DNA of 64,000 nucleotides from Ciona savignyi (taxonomy: Eukaryota > Chordata > Ascidiacea > Phlebobranchia > Cionidae), in assembly GCA_000149265.1 (NCBI GenBank), contig CH003410.1:243197-307196 (forward strand), in the 5' to 3' direction. Positions 11,601 through 22,670 of the stretch are shown here, one piece after another (the first letter of the stretch is position 1; every line of letters begins with the position of its first letter). The translations under genes were made by a program, and so were the position numbers. The notes under the pieces are model-generated. The model worked only from the letters and a program-made list of their open reading frames with translations. It searched no databases and had not been told where the DNA came from.

Positions 11601-11837
11601 AAGGTATATCGGTCGCGTTAACCATTTTTCTCACAACTGTATCTCAACATTTAAGTTCCTTTGTCGTGGAATCGTCGAGACTCGAAGAGGAACAGCAAAC
11701 AGACTTCAACATCACCTTCAAGGAACAAAACGTCTATCGCCACTGTATCTACTCCGAGAAGACAAAGTTTATCCAGCTGTGAAACTTCTCGGCCGAAATT
11801 TACCACTCGTCATTCGATGGACGCATCCTTGCGCTAA
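8603..11837 (+). CDS. Claudin/PMP22-like four-pass membrane protein
   Basis: Exons 8603-8663, 9145-9513, about 9930-10091, 10817-10993 and 11656-11837 keep one frame of 317 codons. Seen: a cytosolic N-terminus of about 65 residues; TM1 (VVLLATIAGLGLFSLFLSLV); a first loop with PEW, then GYFQRC and a second Cys (PPNC); TM2 (GLFLISIICGFGSILF); TM3 spanning the exon 3/4 junction; TM4 (LGWLASFLLLFGGIIGFCF). Known: claudins and relatives carry W...G-L-W-x-x-C...C in loop 1; GYFQRC fits this loosely. The last exon gives a Ser/Thr/Arg-rich tail (RRDSKRNSKQTS). If its donor is skipped, the protein ends PAGTS at 11004. Inferred role: tight junction or channel-associated subunit. Exact subfamily unknown. 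Exon 3 has three in-frame acceptor choices between 9929 and 9938. Confidence 0.68.
9640..9781 (+). repeat. SINE family A copy, internally deleted
   Basis: Intact head (gtccggccggttagtatgg) followed by a duplicated ggttgtgtccttgg segment and a jump to the tail. Lies in intron 2 of the claudin-like gene. Confidence 0.85.
10380..10799. repeat. Degenerate SINE A cluster, both orientations
   Basis: A minus-strand remnant at about 10380-10548 is followed by plus-strand pieces at about 10555-10618 and 10705-10799. The last ends in aaatatcctctcctat only 17 bases before exon 4 of the claudin-like gene. Confidence 0.65.
11111..11222 (+). repeat. SINE family B copy
   Basis: tacggtcatattgccgaatgg to gggttcgatacttagtccgg and an A-rich end. 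Lies between the last two exons of the claudin-like gene. Confidence 0.7.
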
Positions 11838-12291
11838 ATTTATCAAATTACGTAGATTGCTAGTTAGCGTAGTTTATTTTTAATTAATGGTACACTTTTT
11901 GGGTTTTTGTTATATGTGTCCTTGTGTGACAATGTTTAAATATAGTTATTTCGTTAAAAACTTATGGCGGGTGCGTGAGTGTTTTGATATAATCATATCT
12001 AGAACAGGTGCCCTTAAACTGGAGAGTGTGTAAGGTTTATTAGGGTTGCAAAAGATTACAAACTGTCTTTAAGTTATAAATATGTATTTTTAGCACGGTC
12101 GTGTGTAATCCTATTAGGGTATAAAACTAAACCCGATGAAAAAAACATGCTGGGCGCTGAATAGGCCTAACTCAAAGACGCGACATTCGTTATTAAACAC
12201 GAAGGACTTGCAGATCTTTGTATACTGGTAGCCTGCAACGACAAGATACAGAGACAGTGACAGGTACATGGTAAAATGAACCATTTTACTC

Positions 12292-12419
12292 CTATTGCCA
12301 ACCAGCTTTAATTTGGTTTAGATTGAAAAACTCAACAGTGTTTATTGCCCCACCATCCCAACCACCAGCTGTATAGACATGATTGTTTATCTTCACAATG
12401 GTGAAACCATCTCTGCTAT
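12292..12419 (-). pseudogene. Orphan Kelch-repeat exon
   Basis: On the minus strand, after an acceptor-like cttaacattag, 41 codons read through VYTAGGWDGGAINTVEFFN to AGWQ and a TAG. Known: a Kelch blade has the pattern h-h-GG-x(5-8)-h-E-x-a-x(n)-W; the double Gly, the Glu-Phe-Phe and the final Trp all fit. No second blade, BTB or BACK domain is visible on either side, and the next feature upstream on this strand is the P450 gene in the opposite direction. It is therefore probably a stranded exon or processed remnant. A true last exon of a gene with distant exons is possible. Confidence 0.5.
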
Positions 12420-12941
12420 CTAATGTTAAGTGCAGAAAGGAATGTTTAAAGCAAAGTAACAATTCTGGAACATGGTAGCCTACATAACAAAAAATATATA
12501 CGTTGTAATTTTGTACTGGTCTGTAAATGCCTATTTTGAAAGTTGGTATATATCTAGCGTATGTGTGATCTACCGCATTTATCGTATATCACGAATTAAT
12601 GGCCAGCACTAATGATGTAAAAATAGCATTAACCGCAACTTGCCCTAGGGACATTACGAGCGTTGGCCGCTGTCGGCGTGTATTGGTGACCTTTATTTAA
12701 TGAAGGATGTTTTATTAAACGGAATTAGTCAATCATTTACAAAATCCGTGCTGGACTACACAAATTTAATATTCGCGTTCTTTAGAGAAACTCAAGTGTT
12801 ACCAACCAGGCAGGCAGTTGTACGCTACACAAGCTGACAGGCAATTTTCTAAGCCGACAGGCAACAACAAGCTGACAGTCTGCAAAACGTCTTTTTATTA
12901 CAATAGAGAGTTTATTTTTAGATTTGTTCAATATAGCAATC

Positions 12942-15900
12942 ATGTTGGATATTATTAAAGGGGTTGTGCCTACGTGCATGACGTTGTGGACGGTGTTTGT
13001 TATATTCCTTGCTGTGTTATACCAATATTGGTGGAGAAGACCCACTGGGTTTCCTCCTGGACCCAGGGGAATCCCCGTCTTAGGGGTTATGCCGTTTCTA
13101 GACAAATTTCCGGAGAAGATATTCAAAAATTGGAGCCTGGAAAAATATGGACCGGTAATGAGCGTGAGATTGGGTACATCGGACGTGGTAATCTTGAACA
13201 CAGCAGACAGCATTACCGAGGTGGGATGTTAATAGACTAACAATTGATAATGGGTACGGTCGTGTGGCCGAATGGTTAACGCTACCGATACATATACCGA
13301 CTCCTATATAAAAAGGATATTAGTGAAGATCCCATCTAGGGTTCAAAACTTGGCTCGGTAAAAAATATATAAAAAAAGCAATTGATAATGGTTTTAATGG
13401 CAATCCAAATTTATAAAGATATAATAAGAGTTAAGATCATCAGTAATACCTGTTGTGACTTAGCCTACCTATTTTTTTGTTTAAAAACGAACGGTATCAT
13501 TAGTTCTAGTTTAAATAGAATCATGCTAATATATGTCATATTAACCCTTGTAACTTGTGATTAATCCACGTTAAATTATTTTTAGGCATTCACAAACCAA
13601 GGAAGTTTAACCAGCGGAAGGCCTCAGACCGTACTTCGGCAAGATACCAAAAACATGGGCGTGATTTTCAAGGATTACTCGCCAAAATTTAAAGCATTTA
13701 AGAAATGGGTTCTTCGGTCACTTTCCGAGTAAGAAGTATGATTAAAAGAGTATTGTGATTAGCTTTAAAAAATGTGTATGACTTTAAATTATACATATTA
13801 AAACTTGATGGGTCCATGAAATGTCTTTTTTTGCTCAGACACGGTTTTGCGAAGAAAGGTATGGAAGATCGAATTACAGAGGAAGCAGACTGTTTCACTG
13901 AGTATCTCAAGGGCAAAGTTGGTAAACCAGTAGATCTTAAGGTATGCGACTTCAAGATTTTTTCCTTTTTGGTTGCATTTTCCCGATAGCCGGTTAACTG
14001 AATAGAAGATAGCGTCAAAGTCAGTTTATATAGGGTATTGACAAAACAGAAGAACTAAATCATCCGCTAGATTTTACTCATTATCAACTTAATTGGACTG
14101 AAACATGTAACAGCAAACTGCAATAGTTTCGGTGGGAACGATGTAACTTGACTGTTATCCATGTGATAATCTCCCGTATTATCCTAGTCAAGGTGATATA
14201 ATTTTTTTATCTCATAAGTATAAACACAATCAACAGTTGGATTTGTACGTGTTGACATGTAATGTGATTTGTCGCATTGTGTGTGGACGACGGTATGAGT
14301 TCGACGACCAAAAGCACCTTAAATATCTGGAAACAATGCAACTAATGTAAGTTAAAGTTTTTGTCCCATATCTAAGAACGATATGCAGTTGTTAATTTTC
14401 ACCTGTACAAATGGTTTTCGTCTCTATTCACTGACGTGGTTTAACTACTATTTTGCCGTTTAATCCTGCCTCCTCGACTTAAAATAGTTAGGCATTTTTG
14501 TTTAATTTTATAAAATACCAAAAACTAAACTAAGCTATAGATATTATTTGGAATTCATATTGATATTAAATGTTAATAACTCATTTCAATGATTCCCACA
14601 CACCTTACACAGATTCGGGGATCCATCCGACGCCCCGAAAATCATTCTCATCGATTATTTTCCAGTTCTAAAAAAATTACCAGCTTTTGGGGCAGTTAAC
14701 ACACGGCTTAATCAAAGACTCAATGTTGTACAAGGTTTGAAGGCAATGCTGTTTACTTCCAATTTGACTTTATTTTTTTGTTTTATCGAGTAAAGTTCGA
14801 GTCCGCGACGGCCATATATGACCCTTTTCTGTTTTATCATCCCCAAGACGCCTTACCATTCGGCCACACGATAATTTATCTTGACTCGATATATATGGTT
14901 TACTGCAACTAGTGTGCTGCAAGCCAACCCAGCAACTTTCTAGTAACGTTGTCGTAGCCGTCTATTTTTGGATTAGCATATAACGTTCGCTAAGTACTTT
15001 CCCCAAGGATATGACCGAATAAAATAGCGAATAATTTAGATCCAACACACTTTAAAGCGACGCTAATCACGTATGAGACCTGGAACAGATTAAAACAATT
15101 ATAATTTGTTATTGTAATGTTATAACTGCCGCCACTGATTTAGCCGTTAGTATATATTCTACACAAAAATGAACTCATTTAAAAAAATTATATTATTAAA
15201 ACGATATGCTCCAATATTTTGTGTGAATTATAGGTTTCGCTCAAAGTCACATCAAAGAACATAGAGAAACATTTGATGAGAATTATTTGAGAGACTTCAT
15301 TGACACTTTTATTAATGAAATGAATTTCGAAACGGAGAATGTGAGAGACTACTTTACGGTAAAGGATTTGATAAAACAAGCAATTGAATTGGTTTAGCAT
15401 GTAAGGTTTTTACCGGACTTAGTTTCGAACCAAAGATGGGCTCGTTGCTAAGTTCGTTTTTTTGTATATTAATTCAAAATATGTATCGGTCGCGTTAACC
15501 ACTCGGCCACACGACCGAAAGTTTTTTTTTTGTTTTTTTTACTGGGTTAAGTTTCGAACCCATGGTGAGCTTGTCCCTTCTATAGTTGGTATATGTCTCG
15601 GTCGGGTTAACCATTAGGCAACACGACCGTACACCGTTCGGTTTATCACCTAATTTTAGTTAGGTATTTATGTGCATGATGCCCCCTTGCGGTCCATCGA
15701 ACTACATCATCTAATTTTAATTTTATTATATTAACTTTCATCTAATTTTATAATTACATCTAGGACGATGAACTGGTGGAGGTTATTCGCGATTTTTTGA
15801 TAGCTGGCTCGGAGACTACGAGTAACAGCTTGCTGTGGTGCTTTCTAATCTTAATACAGCACCCCGAGCACGCTAAAACAATCGCTAAAGAAATAGATGC

Positions 15901-16812
15901 AGCCGTGGGTAAGATTACAGAAACTCCGACTAATTACAACAACTTCAACTGTTAAATACGTTTGAATAAAGGTACAAATAAAACTCCAAGTACAATGTTA
16001 AGGGAGAAGATGCCATTCACTTGCGCGTTTATACAGGAATCTATGAGGTATCGTACTAATGTTCCAATGGGCAGTCCGCATTACTGCCAGAAAGATACAA
16101 AAATTAATGGATATTCAATCCCTGAAGGAACAACGGTGAGGGTGCTTGATCGTCTAACTATATTAAGAAATATTTGACAAACATTTACATGTCTGAACAT
16201 GGCACCTTTTTTACTATTCTGCTTGATATGAATGCCGATATAGCAATCCGCGTGATACAAACGAGGATCGAATAATACGAATGCAAATTTACTTCAATGT
16301 AGCTTAAGATAAATATTTATAACAGATTAAACTTGAGTGGTTAAAATAGATACATCGCGTTAAGCAGCAGAATTACACGCGTTTGGTAGCATTGTGGTCA
16401 ACAACTAATGCATTTAGATAACATTTACCGGTCTATTATATGAAAGAACAAAGGCGTTTTAAGTTGTAATTTTTTGTAATGATTTTAAAACTAATAACAG
16501 GTCTTTCCGAACTTATGGGGAGTTCACAACGATCCGGTCACTTGGCCAAACCCTTCCCAATTCGACCCCTACAGACACATCGACGATAAGGGGAAGTACC
16601 GAAATTCCAGCAAAGTTATTCCGTTTTCAATCGGACCACGTAGTTGTTTGGGGGAAGTACTGGCAATGCAGGAAATGTTTGTTTTCCTGACAGCGATTCT
16701 ACAAAAATATGAGATCAATCCTGTTCCGGGTGAACCGCTTCCCAGTGTGGTTGGGATAAATTCACTGACTTGCACTCCCGCAAATTTTAAACTTATTTTA
16801 AAGGAACGCTGA
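12942..16812 (+). CDS. Cytochrome P450, CYP2 family
   Basis: Nine exons: 12942-13220, 13586-13728, 13839-13941, 14237-14346, 14613-14734, 15234-15358, 15764-15908, 15972-16135 and 16501-16812. They splice in frame to 500 residues, the usual CYP2 length. Seen: an N-terminal membrane anchor (LWTVFVIFLAVLYQYW); a Pro-rich hinge (PTGFPPGPRGIPVLG); I-helix AGSETT at about 308-313; K-helix E365-S-M-R368; FDPYRH in the PERF region; and the haem loop FSIGPRSCLG with Cys446 as iron ligand. Known: haem-thiolate monooxygenase anchored in the endoplasmic reticulum. The nine-exon structure matches vertebrate CYP2 genes. The I-helix AGSETTSNSLLW resembles CYP2U, so that subfamily is possible, but substrate cannot be told. 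The upstream Met at 12924 would add six residues. No break; looks functional. Confidence 0.93.
13255..13372 (+). repeat. SINE family B copy
   Basis: Best-preserved B copy: tacggtcgtgtggccgaatgg, then agggttcaaaacttggctcgg, ending in an A-rich tail. In P450 intron 1. Confidence 0.85.
14788..14874 (-). repeat. SINE family B fragment
   Basis: gttcgagtccgcgacggcc to ccattcggccacacgataat. In P450 intron 5; variable middle is unlike other copies. Confidence 0.6.
15414..15518 (-). repeat. SINE family B copy
   Basis: Minus-strand copy in P450 intron 6; ends cggccacacgaccg. Confidence 0.75.
15541..15630 (-). repeat. SINE family B copy
   Basis: Second copy in the same orientation 22 bases after the previous one, separated by a T-rich run. 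This suggests insertion into the A/T tail of an older copy. Confidence 0.75.
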
Positions 16813-17067
16813 ACTAGAGTTAACACGTTTTCCCATGTACATACTGCCCACAATAATTTGGTATTTGAAGAACAAAAAATGGTATTCTATACAGGAATAT
16901 TCAAAATAACTGTTTTGTGTTCTCCGAACGAACTCGCACTTGTGCACCATGTTTATCGTCAAATATGCATACAATAACATGATGGATAGACAAATATGTA
17001 TATGATGTGGTAATTCCCCAACTAATTACTGATATGCTACGCTGCATGGGTCCTTCAAAATAATGTA

Positions 17068-17073
17068 AATAAA
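17068..17073 (+). terminator. Polyadenylation signal of the P450 gene
   Basis: AATAAA 255 bases after the P450 stop codon; first such hexamer downstream. Confidence 0.5.
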
Positions 17074-17289
17074 TGAATGAAAACGTTATTAAAATTGTTT
17101 GTTAAAATTTTACAGGACAGAATATATATATATGTTTCTTTAATTAGACAAATTCGTGTCCATTATCAACACATGGTATAATTCACATGTGGAAAAGGTG
17201 ACACATTTTCCAATAAAGGACCCATAATTTTATTTAATAGAGAGCATCTTGTAGTAAATCATCCATATTATCTAACCGCTTTTAAATGT

Positions 17290-17430
17290 CGGATATATCA
17301 CAAAAAAACAGAAACCAGCTGGTCTACCTAACCAGCTGGATATATCACAAAAAAAAACAGAAACCAGCTGGTCTACCTAACCAGCTGGATATATCACAAA
17401 AAAAAACAGAAACCAGCTGGTCTACCCTAG
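17290..17430. repeat. Tandem repeat, about 61-bp unit
   Basis: About two and a half units of ggatatatcacaaaaaaacag ... accagctggtctacc. Each unit holds two ccagctgg words separated by tctacctaa, so a unit can form a short hairpin. Confidence 0.85.
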
Positions 17431-17631
17431 GGTTACTGTAGCTATTTAGTGTGTTGTATATGATTCACACGTTCCTTCTAATCAATAAAACCCATGTTAA
17501 TACACTGGATTTAGGCAGTGTCCGTTAATTGCCTTGCACAAGGACAAAACCGAGTAGCTAGCGACCAGTTTTGAATATGAAACTTTCGGCTAAAAAGCAA
17601 CGGACTAACCCACCAAGCTAATCATTTGGAC
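17428..17631 (-). repeat. SINE family A copy, tail-truncated
   Basis: Contains gtgtgttgtatatgattcac through the head region; the ggatagg tail side is lost at the junction with the tandem repeat. Confidence 0.7.
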
Positions 17632-18869
17632 ATTTTAATCCACCGAAAATATTTGGTAAATTTTTCCTCTTCGTTATGTCATAAAAGATTAGCATGGGTA
17701 TGTAATAAAAAAATGTAAAAAAGTGTAAAAAACTACAACAGTTTATAGACGTCAGTACATATACAAGGTTTAACAGAATAAAAAAAGACAAATGCTAATT
17801 GGTTGTTGGTGCAACTAGTAACGATCATGGTTTAGGTTAGTTTTGTGCCAAGTATTCCTTGGTAGTTCTGCATGGCAGTTCTAAAGTTGTATATCGTCGT
17901 CTCGCGTGCCTGTTGTGCGGCGACCCTGTGTGTATGACGTGTTGTTACCCTGACAACCAACTTGTTATTATGAAAGCGGAACTAAACTATTTATCTTATG
18001 ACGCAATAATTATCATTGTCTAGATGTCTACCCTTAAATATTTTTAGGGTAATCCCCCGGGAAGTAATTGTTGATAACCGGTGTTGTAATAACCAGGAAA
18101 TTCAAGCCTCGGGTAAAGCCCAAGGTGGTAACATGTGTTGGTATATTTAGATCACGTAGCAAATAACTTTGACCGCTTATTGACAAAGCTCAATCCTTTT
18201 ACTTCATAAACAACTTTTACATTTCGTTGCACCATTGCGGTGTCGGGTAGATGACGTAGCAAATCGTTTATAGAATCGTGCGGAATAACAGAAATTTATA
18301 GGGGAAGTACCTGGTATTTGAGACTAACCATCTGCACGTGTGCAGCGAGCAAACATAGATCCGACGTGTGTAAGCGTCCAATAAAGAATTTGAATCCGGT
18401 TCCTGTACCGACGGAGCTTTACAGCCTACATATCGTTTTGCACACGAAATCGTTTATTTCGGGGGTCCGGATATGATATTCATGTTTATCACATTGCATT
18501 GAAACCGCAAAGGGAGTTAACACAGGGGCAATGGTCAGTTTACCTCGCGCTGTACTTGGTTGGCAAAGATATTCGGTGTGTAAATCCGACGTTACTGGGT
18601 TCAGGCAATGTCCGTTAAGTGCCTTGCCTTAGGACACAACCGACTATCTTGAGAACGAACCATATGTTATATATAATTAAAATTTCAACGTGCAAAAGCA
18701 GGTATATTGTATTCGGTGTCACGTAAATATTTCGTTGTTTTGCGCCATTGCGGTGTCTCAAGATGACGTTGCAAATCTGGTATTGAATCCCTTTAACAAT
18801 TTCCTTACCTTATTTAGTTACAGCCGTATAAAACTTTTATGAAGGTAAACAAGAAACTCAATCGTAATG
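17632..18869. other. Intergenic stretch, repeats only
   Basis: No gene recognised. Holds a degenerate SINE A at 18469-18660 on the minus strand. Two diverged copies of a short sequence (ccattgcggtgtc ... gatgacgt ... gcaaatc) lie near 18231 and 18741. Confidence 0.45.
18469..18660 (-). repeat. SINE family A, degenerate
   Basis: ggatatgatattcatgtttatc through gccttaggacacaaccgac. The middle (first part of the promoter-distal region) is deleted. Confidence 0.65.
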
Positions 18870-18875
18870 TTTATT
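18870..18875 (-). terminator. Polyadenylation signal of the TNFR-like gene
   Basis: TTTATT on the plus strand is AATAAA on the minus strand, 154 bases after the stop of the TNFR-like gene. Confidence 0.5.
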
Positions 18876-19029
18876 CGGCGCAGCTAAAAGCGCTGTACGT
18901 CATACAAAACTATTATGTTACAATTGTCCTACTTGTAATTGAATAAATTAAAAAGGATTGTTTTGCTGGTTAGGTAAAAACTGCTCGAACGATGTTTAAG
19001 TTAAGAGGTACAATTAATTTAATTGCGAA

Positions 19030-20074
19030 TCACAAAGAGCTTTCTTTATTAACATTAACGTAGACCGTGTTTTTGCTTGTTGCGCGCTGTTCTGCGCAAC
19101 TTCCTTCTTTTTGACTGCTGGCGTCTGCAGATGCAAACGCGTTTTGGGGGCAGGTGATCTCTTTACGCGTGCATGTTTCCATCAATGGCTGGGTTGCTGG
19201 CGGTTCATTCGTCGCGTCAGGTTGGTTTGAGCTAGTTTGAACCGGTTTCACAGTCCATGGTAATAAGAAATTGCTTATCTTGTATTTTTTTAGTCGAAAC
19301 CACCGGCATGTCTTGAACATTTTGATCAGCACCAAGGCAAGCACAACACACGACATGACAGAAAGCCATATCAAATATATTGTATCCCTGTCCCTCAGTT
19401 CACGAATTCCAAGATATTTTTCATAGTACTCGTCTGTCAATAATTACCAGAGTAAGTCGACACTAATAGATTGCAAATAATACTGTGCTATCTCGAAAAT
19501 GATATAATAAATGATAAACTAAAACAGTGGTAACACATCAGTCATATATCACACACTTTTTTACACAAAATATTTTAATTAAACAGGCCTATAGTGGCAA
19601 GTCGATTTCTGGTTCGAAACTTAGTCTACTAAAAAATGGCCCATGGCCGGCTCATTACCAGAACCGTTTTGGTATAAGGAATCGGTATATGTATTGGTCG
19701 CGTTAACCTTACGACCGTACAAACTATGTTCTTAGAATAAGTCGTTTTTATGTTTATCCCCATAATTAATGAGCAAACGCCAGCGACGTTATTACAAGAG
19801 TAGTCGTAAGTTATTTACAGCATAAAGGTAATGGTGATAAACTAATGATACCACAACCGAAACCAGTCGTACACTGGTACCAACCTGGGCATTCTTGTCG
19901 GCACATCTCTTTATTCCAATTGAGACACAAATCCATACAATCGTCGCAGTTTTCTGTTGCCGCCCAGTACTGTCCTTTGCCGCATAATTTCTTTCGCTTT
20001 CCCAAAGGCGTTGCTTGGACGGAACTTAAAATACTTGCCAGTAGGGCAAATTTGCCTAAAACCGAACTTTCCAT
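19030..20074 (-). CDS. TNF-receptor-like protein with one cysteine-rich domain
   Basis: Two exons, 19852-20074 and 19030-19433, give 208 residues. The donor (TGTG|GTATCA) and acceptor (TTGACAG|ACGAG) keep frame. Seen: a signal peptide of about 21 residues; a compact domain with Cys31, 43, 46, 50, 58, 62, 68 and 74, starting CGKGQYW; one membrane helix (about 93-113) after a short stalk; and a tail of about 95 residues containing PVQTS at 138-142. Known: BCMA, TACI and Fn14 have one or two such small domains with C-x(3)-Q/G-x-aromatic and a C-x2-C-x2/3-C core; PxQxS/T is the TRAF2-type docking consensus. Inferred: a type I receptor for a TNF-like ligand that signals through TRAF. No death domain. 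Which TNFRSF member it matches cannot be told. Confidence 0.65.
19637..19720 (-). repeat. SINE family B copy
   Basis: In the single intron of the TNFR-like gene. A plus-strand B-box piece (ctggttcgaaacttagtc) lies just before it at about 19608, so two copies meet tail to tail. Confidence 0.65.
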
Positions 20075-20244
20075 TGTTCATATATGCTGTGATCAATACA
20101 AACTACAAATCAAATGTGATTCGAGCCACCACACGATTCAATACTTAACTAACGCAAAGCAAAAAAAGTTTTTGGGGAAACAACCATTAGTCCATTAGGG
20201 TGTTCTTTTATCATAAAAAGTACCTGAGCGATTAAAGTCTAATA

Positions 20245-20330
20245 CAGGGGTCGACAACATTTTGTTCTTAAAGAGCCATTTTAACCGATATTTCACTAAA
20301 TAAATCACTCGGAGCCGCAAAACAAATACT
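20245..20330 (+). mobile_element. hAT-like terminal fragment
   Basis: Starts caggggtcgacaac and runs into aagagccattttaaccgat, a phrase also found at about 6163 and, inverted, at about 1840-1860. It looks like the end of a dispersed hAT-type element. No partner terminus found. Confidence 0.35.
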
Positions 20331-20404
20331 ATTTTCGCAAAAAAGGAAAACAACACTGTGTGAGATAAAAACACAAGTGTTCCTTTTACTCAAGTGATCC
20401 TTTT

Positions 20405-20496
20405 TTCGAATCCATGTTGGGTTAGGCACAATAAAGGTCTTTGCATAGAAGTAGGTATTTGTAACGAACGCGCTAACTATTCGGCCACATGACCGT
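20405..20496 (-). repeat. SINE family B copy
   Basis: ttcgaatccatgttgggtt to ttcggccacatgaccg. Confidence 0.75.
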
Positions 20497-20723
20497 ACAC
20501 CATGCCGACACCTGGTCCAGTATAAATGATGAGAAAGGCACACGCGACTCGTGGGAGGTTTGTTTTGTGACACCACAACTATTCCCGGCATTTGTTGTAT
20601 CAATGGCGAAAAGGGGTTGATATATTACAACGATTTATCACACTTTATACTTATACTGCTTTAATGGCGTTCTACTAATTATTTTTTTGCGAAAAAATAA
20701 GATTAGTGGCACCCTCTTTGTCA

Positions 20724-21000
20724 TATAGGATATTTATGTTTATCCTCGTGAATGGGAAACCGCAATGGGCTTTCAACACAAGGGAAATTGTCAGATCACT
20801 TCGCGATTACCGTCGGATTACCGATGCTATTGCAGTGTGTTGTGTATGATTTAAACATTCCTTCAATTTGTTAGAAATCATCATTCCATTGGTTTAAAGC
20901 AATGCCCTTTAAGTGCCTTGCTCAAGAACACAACCGACACGTTAGAAAACAGATTCGAACCCGCAACCCTTCGACTGAAACGCGAGGCACTAACCCATCA
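20724..21000 (-). repeat. SINE family A copy, near full length
   Basis: From tataggatatttatg to gaggcactaacccatca; about 20% diverged by eye from the other copies, so an older insertion. Confidence 0.85.
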
Positions 21001-22140
21001 CGGTATGCATTTTTTTATTCTGGGTAAATTGGGTGAAATCCTGTATCTATGCATGGTTACTAAAAAGCGTGTATTAAGCTTCGTGCTACGGTTTCTTGGT
21101 CGAGTGGGCAGTTTTGGTATTAATACAGGTGAACCTTGTGAAATAAAAGCGTATATTGGGGAGGGGGACTAAAAGAACGAAAATAAAGAAGTAGGGAGTC
21201 TAAAATGAAGATTAAGTGAGTAATGGGCCAGGATTAAACTCAATGTAAGATTTATCGTCGCAATTATTGTTTATATTATATCGATGTCACTAGGGAATAA
21301 GATCGGTATTGTATTCCCTTTTTTCCCCACAATTTCAACGAACTATAAAACGCTTGTTTTTTACCGCATGAGCATTATCGTGAGGTAATCGGTCTTTTGG
21401 TAGTATGTTTTGGAATTAACGGTTAGAAAGATGTGTATGACGTGCTTTGGCTCCTGTTCAGCCACAATTTGGTAAATATTGGTTTTATTTCTTAAACTAG
21501 TAATTTTTGTGATAATTAAATTGTGCATATATTTTTCCCTAGAAAACCGTCATTTCAAGACCTTTCGTTTTCGCCATCATTCATATTCGAATAAATTCAC
21601 AAGTTTTGGACAATGACGCGTTATTTCAAACTCTGAATAAAGGACGCCGTCTATAAGCATACTGCAACCTCTCATTAAGACAGGTGTTAGGAGCCAGCAC
21701 CTTGTCGGGAAGTTACACTCAGGTTTAGTTCTAGGGTTTAAATTAGTTTTTAGGGCAGAGATAAAAGTTTCCAAAGTTTGAATGGCCAGTTTGCCTCCTT
21801 TCCTCGGGAGAATTATCTGGAGCTCTCGCTTACATTGAGTTGCATATATATTTTGAGACATTCCCTCGGATTTAGTAGTATTTTTATCCATTAGTCCACT
21901 GGATTTAGGCTCTTCGCCGCGTGCCTTGCCATATGATCTAACCGTCTAACCAGCGGCTGGTTTTGATCCTAAGCCTTTCGACTGCCTGCAGCTAGCCGTC
22001 GATTTAACTGATAAAGCCTATTTGCCGTAGAGGTGCTTTTTTCAAATGTGATTGTAAAAATGTTTCATCCACGTGACTTCCATACGTAAAGTGAGAAAGT
22101 GAACTTATTAATGGAACATAGCATGCTAATTGCTATTAAC
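21001..22140. other. Intergenic stretch, no gene recognised
   Basis: A 104-codon minus-strand frame at 21577-21891 shows no domain, signal peptide or splice context and is left uncalled. A degraded SINE A piece lies at about 21895-21995. The right edge is the retrotransposon target site. Confidence 0.4.
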
Positions 22141-22145
22141 ACCTT

Positions 22146-22612
22146 TGTAACATCTCTATAGTTCCCTTTTAATTTCACATCGTTTGATGCTGATGGTGCG
22201 CCGTCCTTGTTTGCCCCTGATAATAGATCGGTCATCCCACAAGGTCGTGACGTCACAACACGCTTTTATTTATTGCCTCGATTCCTCATTTCCTTCTTTT
22301 TATTGTGTTAGTACTGAATTTGCTATAGTAACGAAACGTTTATACTGAACCTAAATGATATTTGATACCGAACCTAACTGTACTTACCTGCAAGCTAATC
22401 AGTTGGTAAGTTTTCATGTTATTCTTTTAAGTACTGATTTACTGACAATAATTTGATTGTATTTATTTTATTTATAGAAAACCGCCATTAAAGACCATAA
22501 GAATCGTGCGCGTTTTGGCCGATTAACGACAGACATTCGCGTTGATAGTAATCAGCGCAGCACTAGTGAGATTCTGGGCGGAGTGCAGGTCGCCCACAAA
22601 AAAGAATCTACA
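22146..22612 (+). repeat. 5' LTR of BEL/Pao element
   Basis: 467 bp, TG...CA ends. Contains a good splice donor (gttg|gtaagt, near 22405) and acceptor (ttatttatag, ending near 22479). The first bases after it (ttaaagttttcaactgcc) are not an obvious match to a common tRNA primer site. Confidence 0.96.
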
Positions 22613-22670
22613 TTAAAGTTTTCAACTGCCTCTCGGTCAGTTTGCTGAACCTAACAATATTGAAACGATC

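Noticed and set aside
13255-13372. SINE B heads as working tRNA-Ser genes
   Set aside because: A and B boxes are good, but the acceptor and anticodon stems do not pair and the copies end in A-rich tails.
17290-17430. CRISPR-like array
   Set aside because: Head-to-tail tandem repeat with no unique spacers, in animal DNA.
19845-20198. Plus-strand 117-codon frame opposite the TNFR-like exon
   Set aside because: It mirrors the Cys-rich exon; only the minus strand has a signal peptide, cysteine spacing and in-frame splicing.
21577-21891. 104-codon minus-strand frame ending NLFEYE
   Set aside because: No motif, signal peptide, splice context or regulatory sequence; length is possible by chance.
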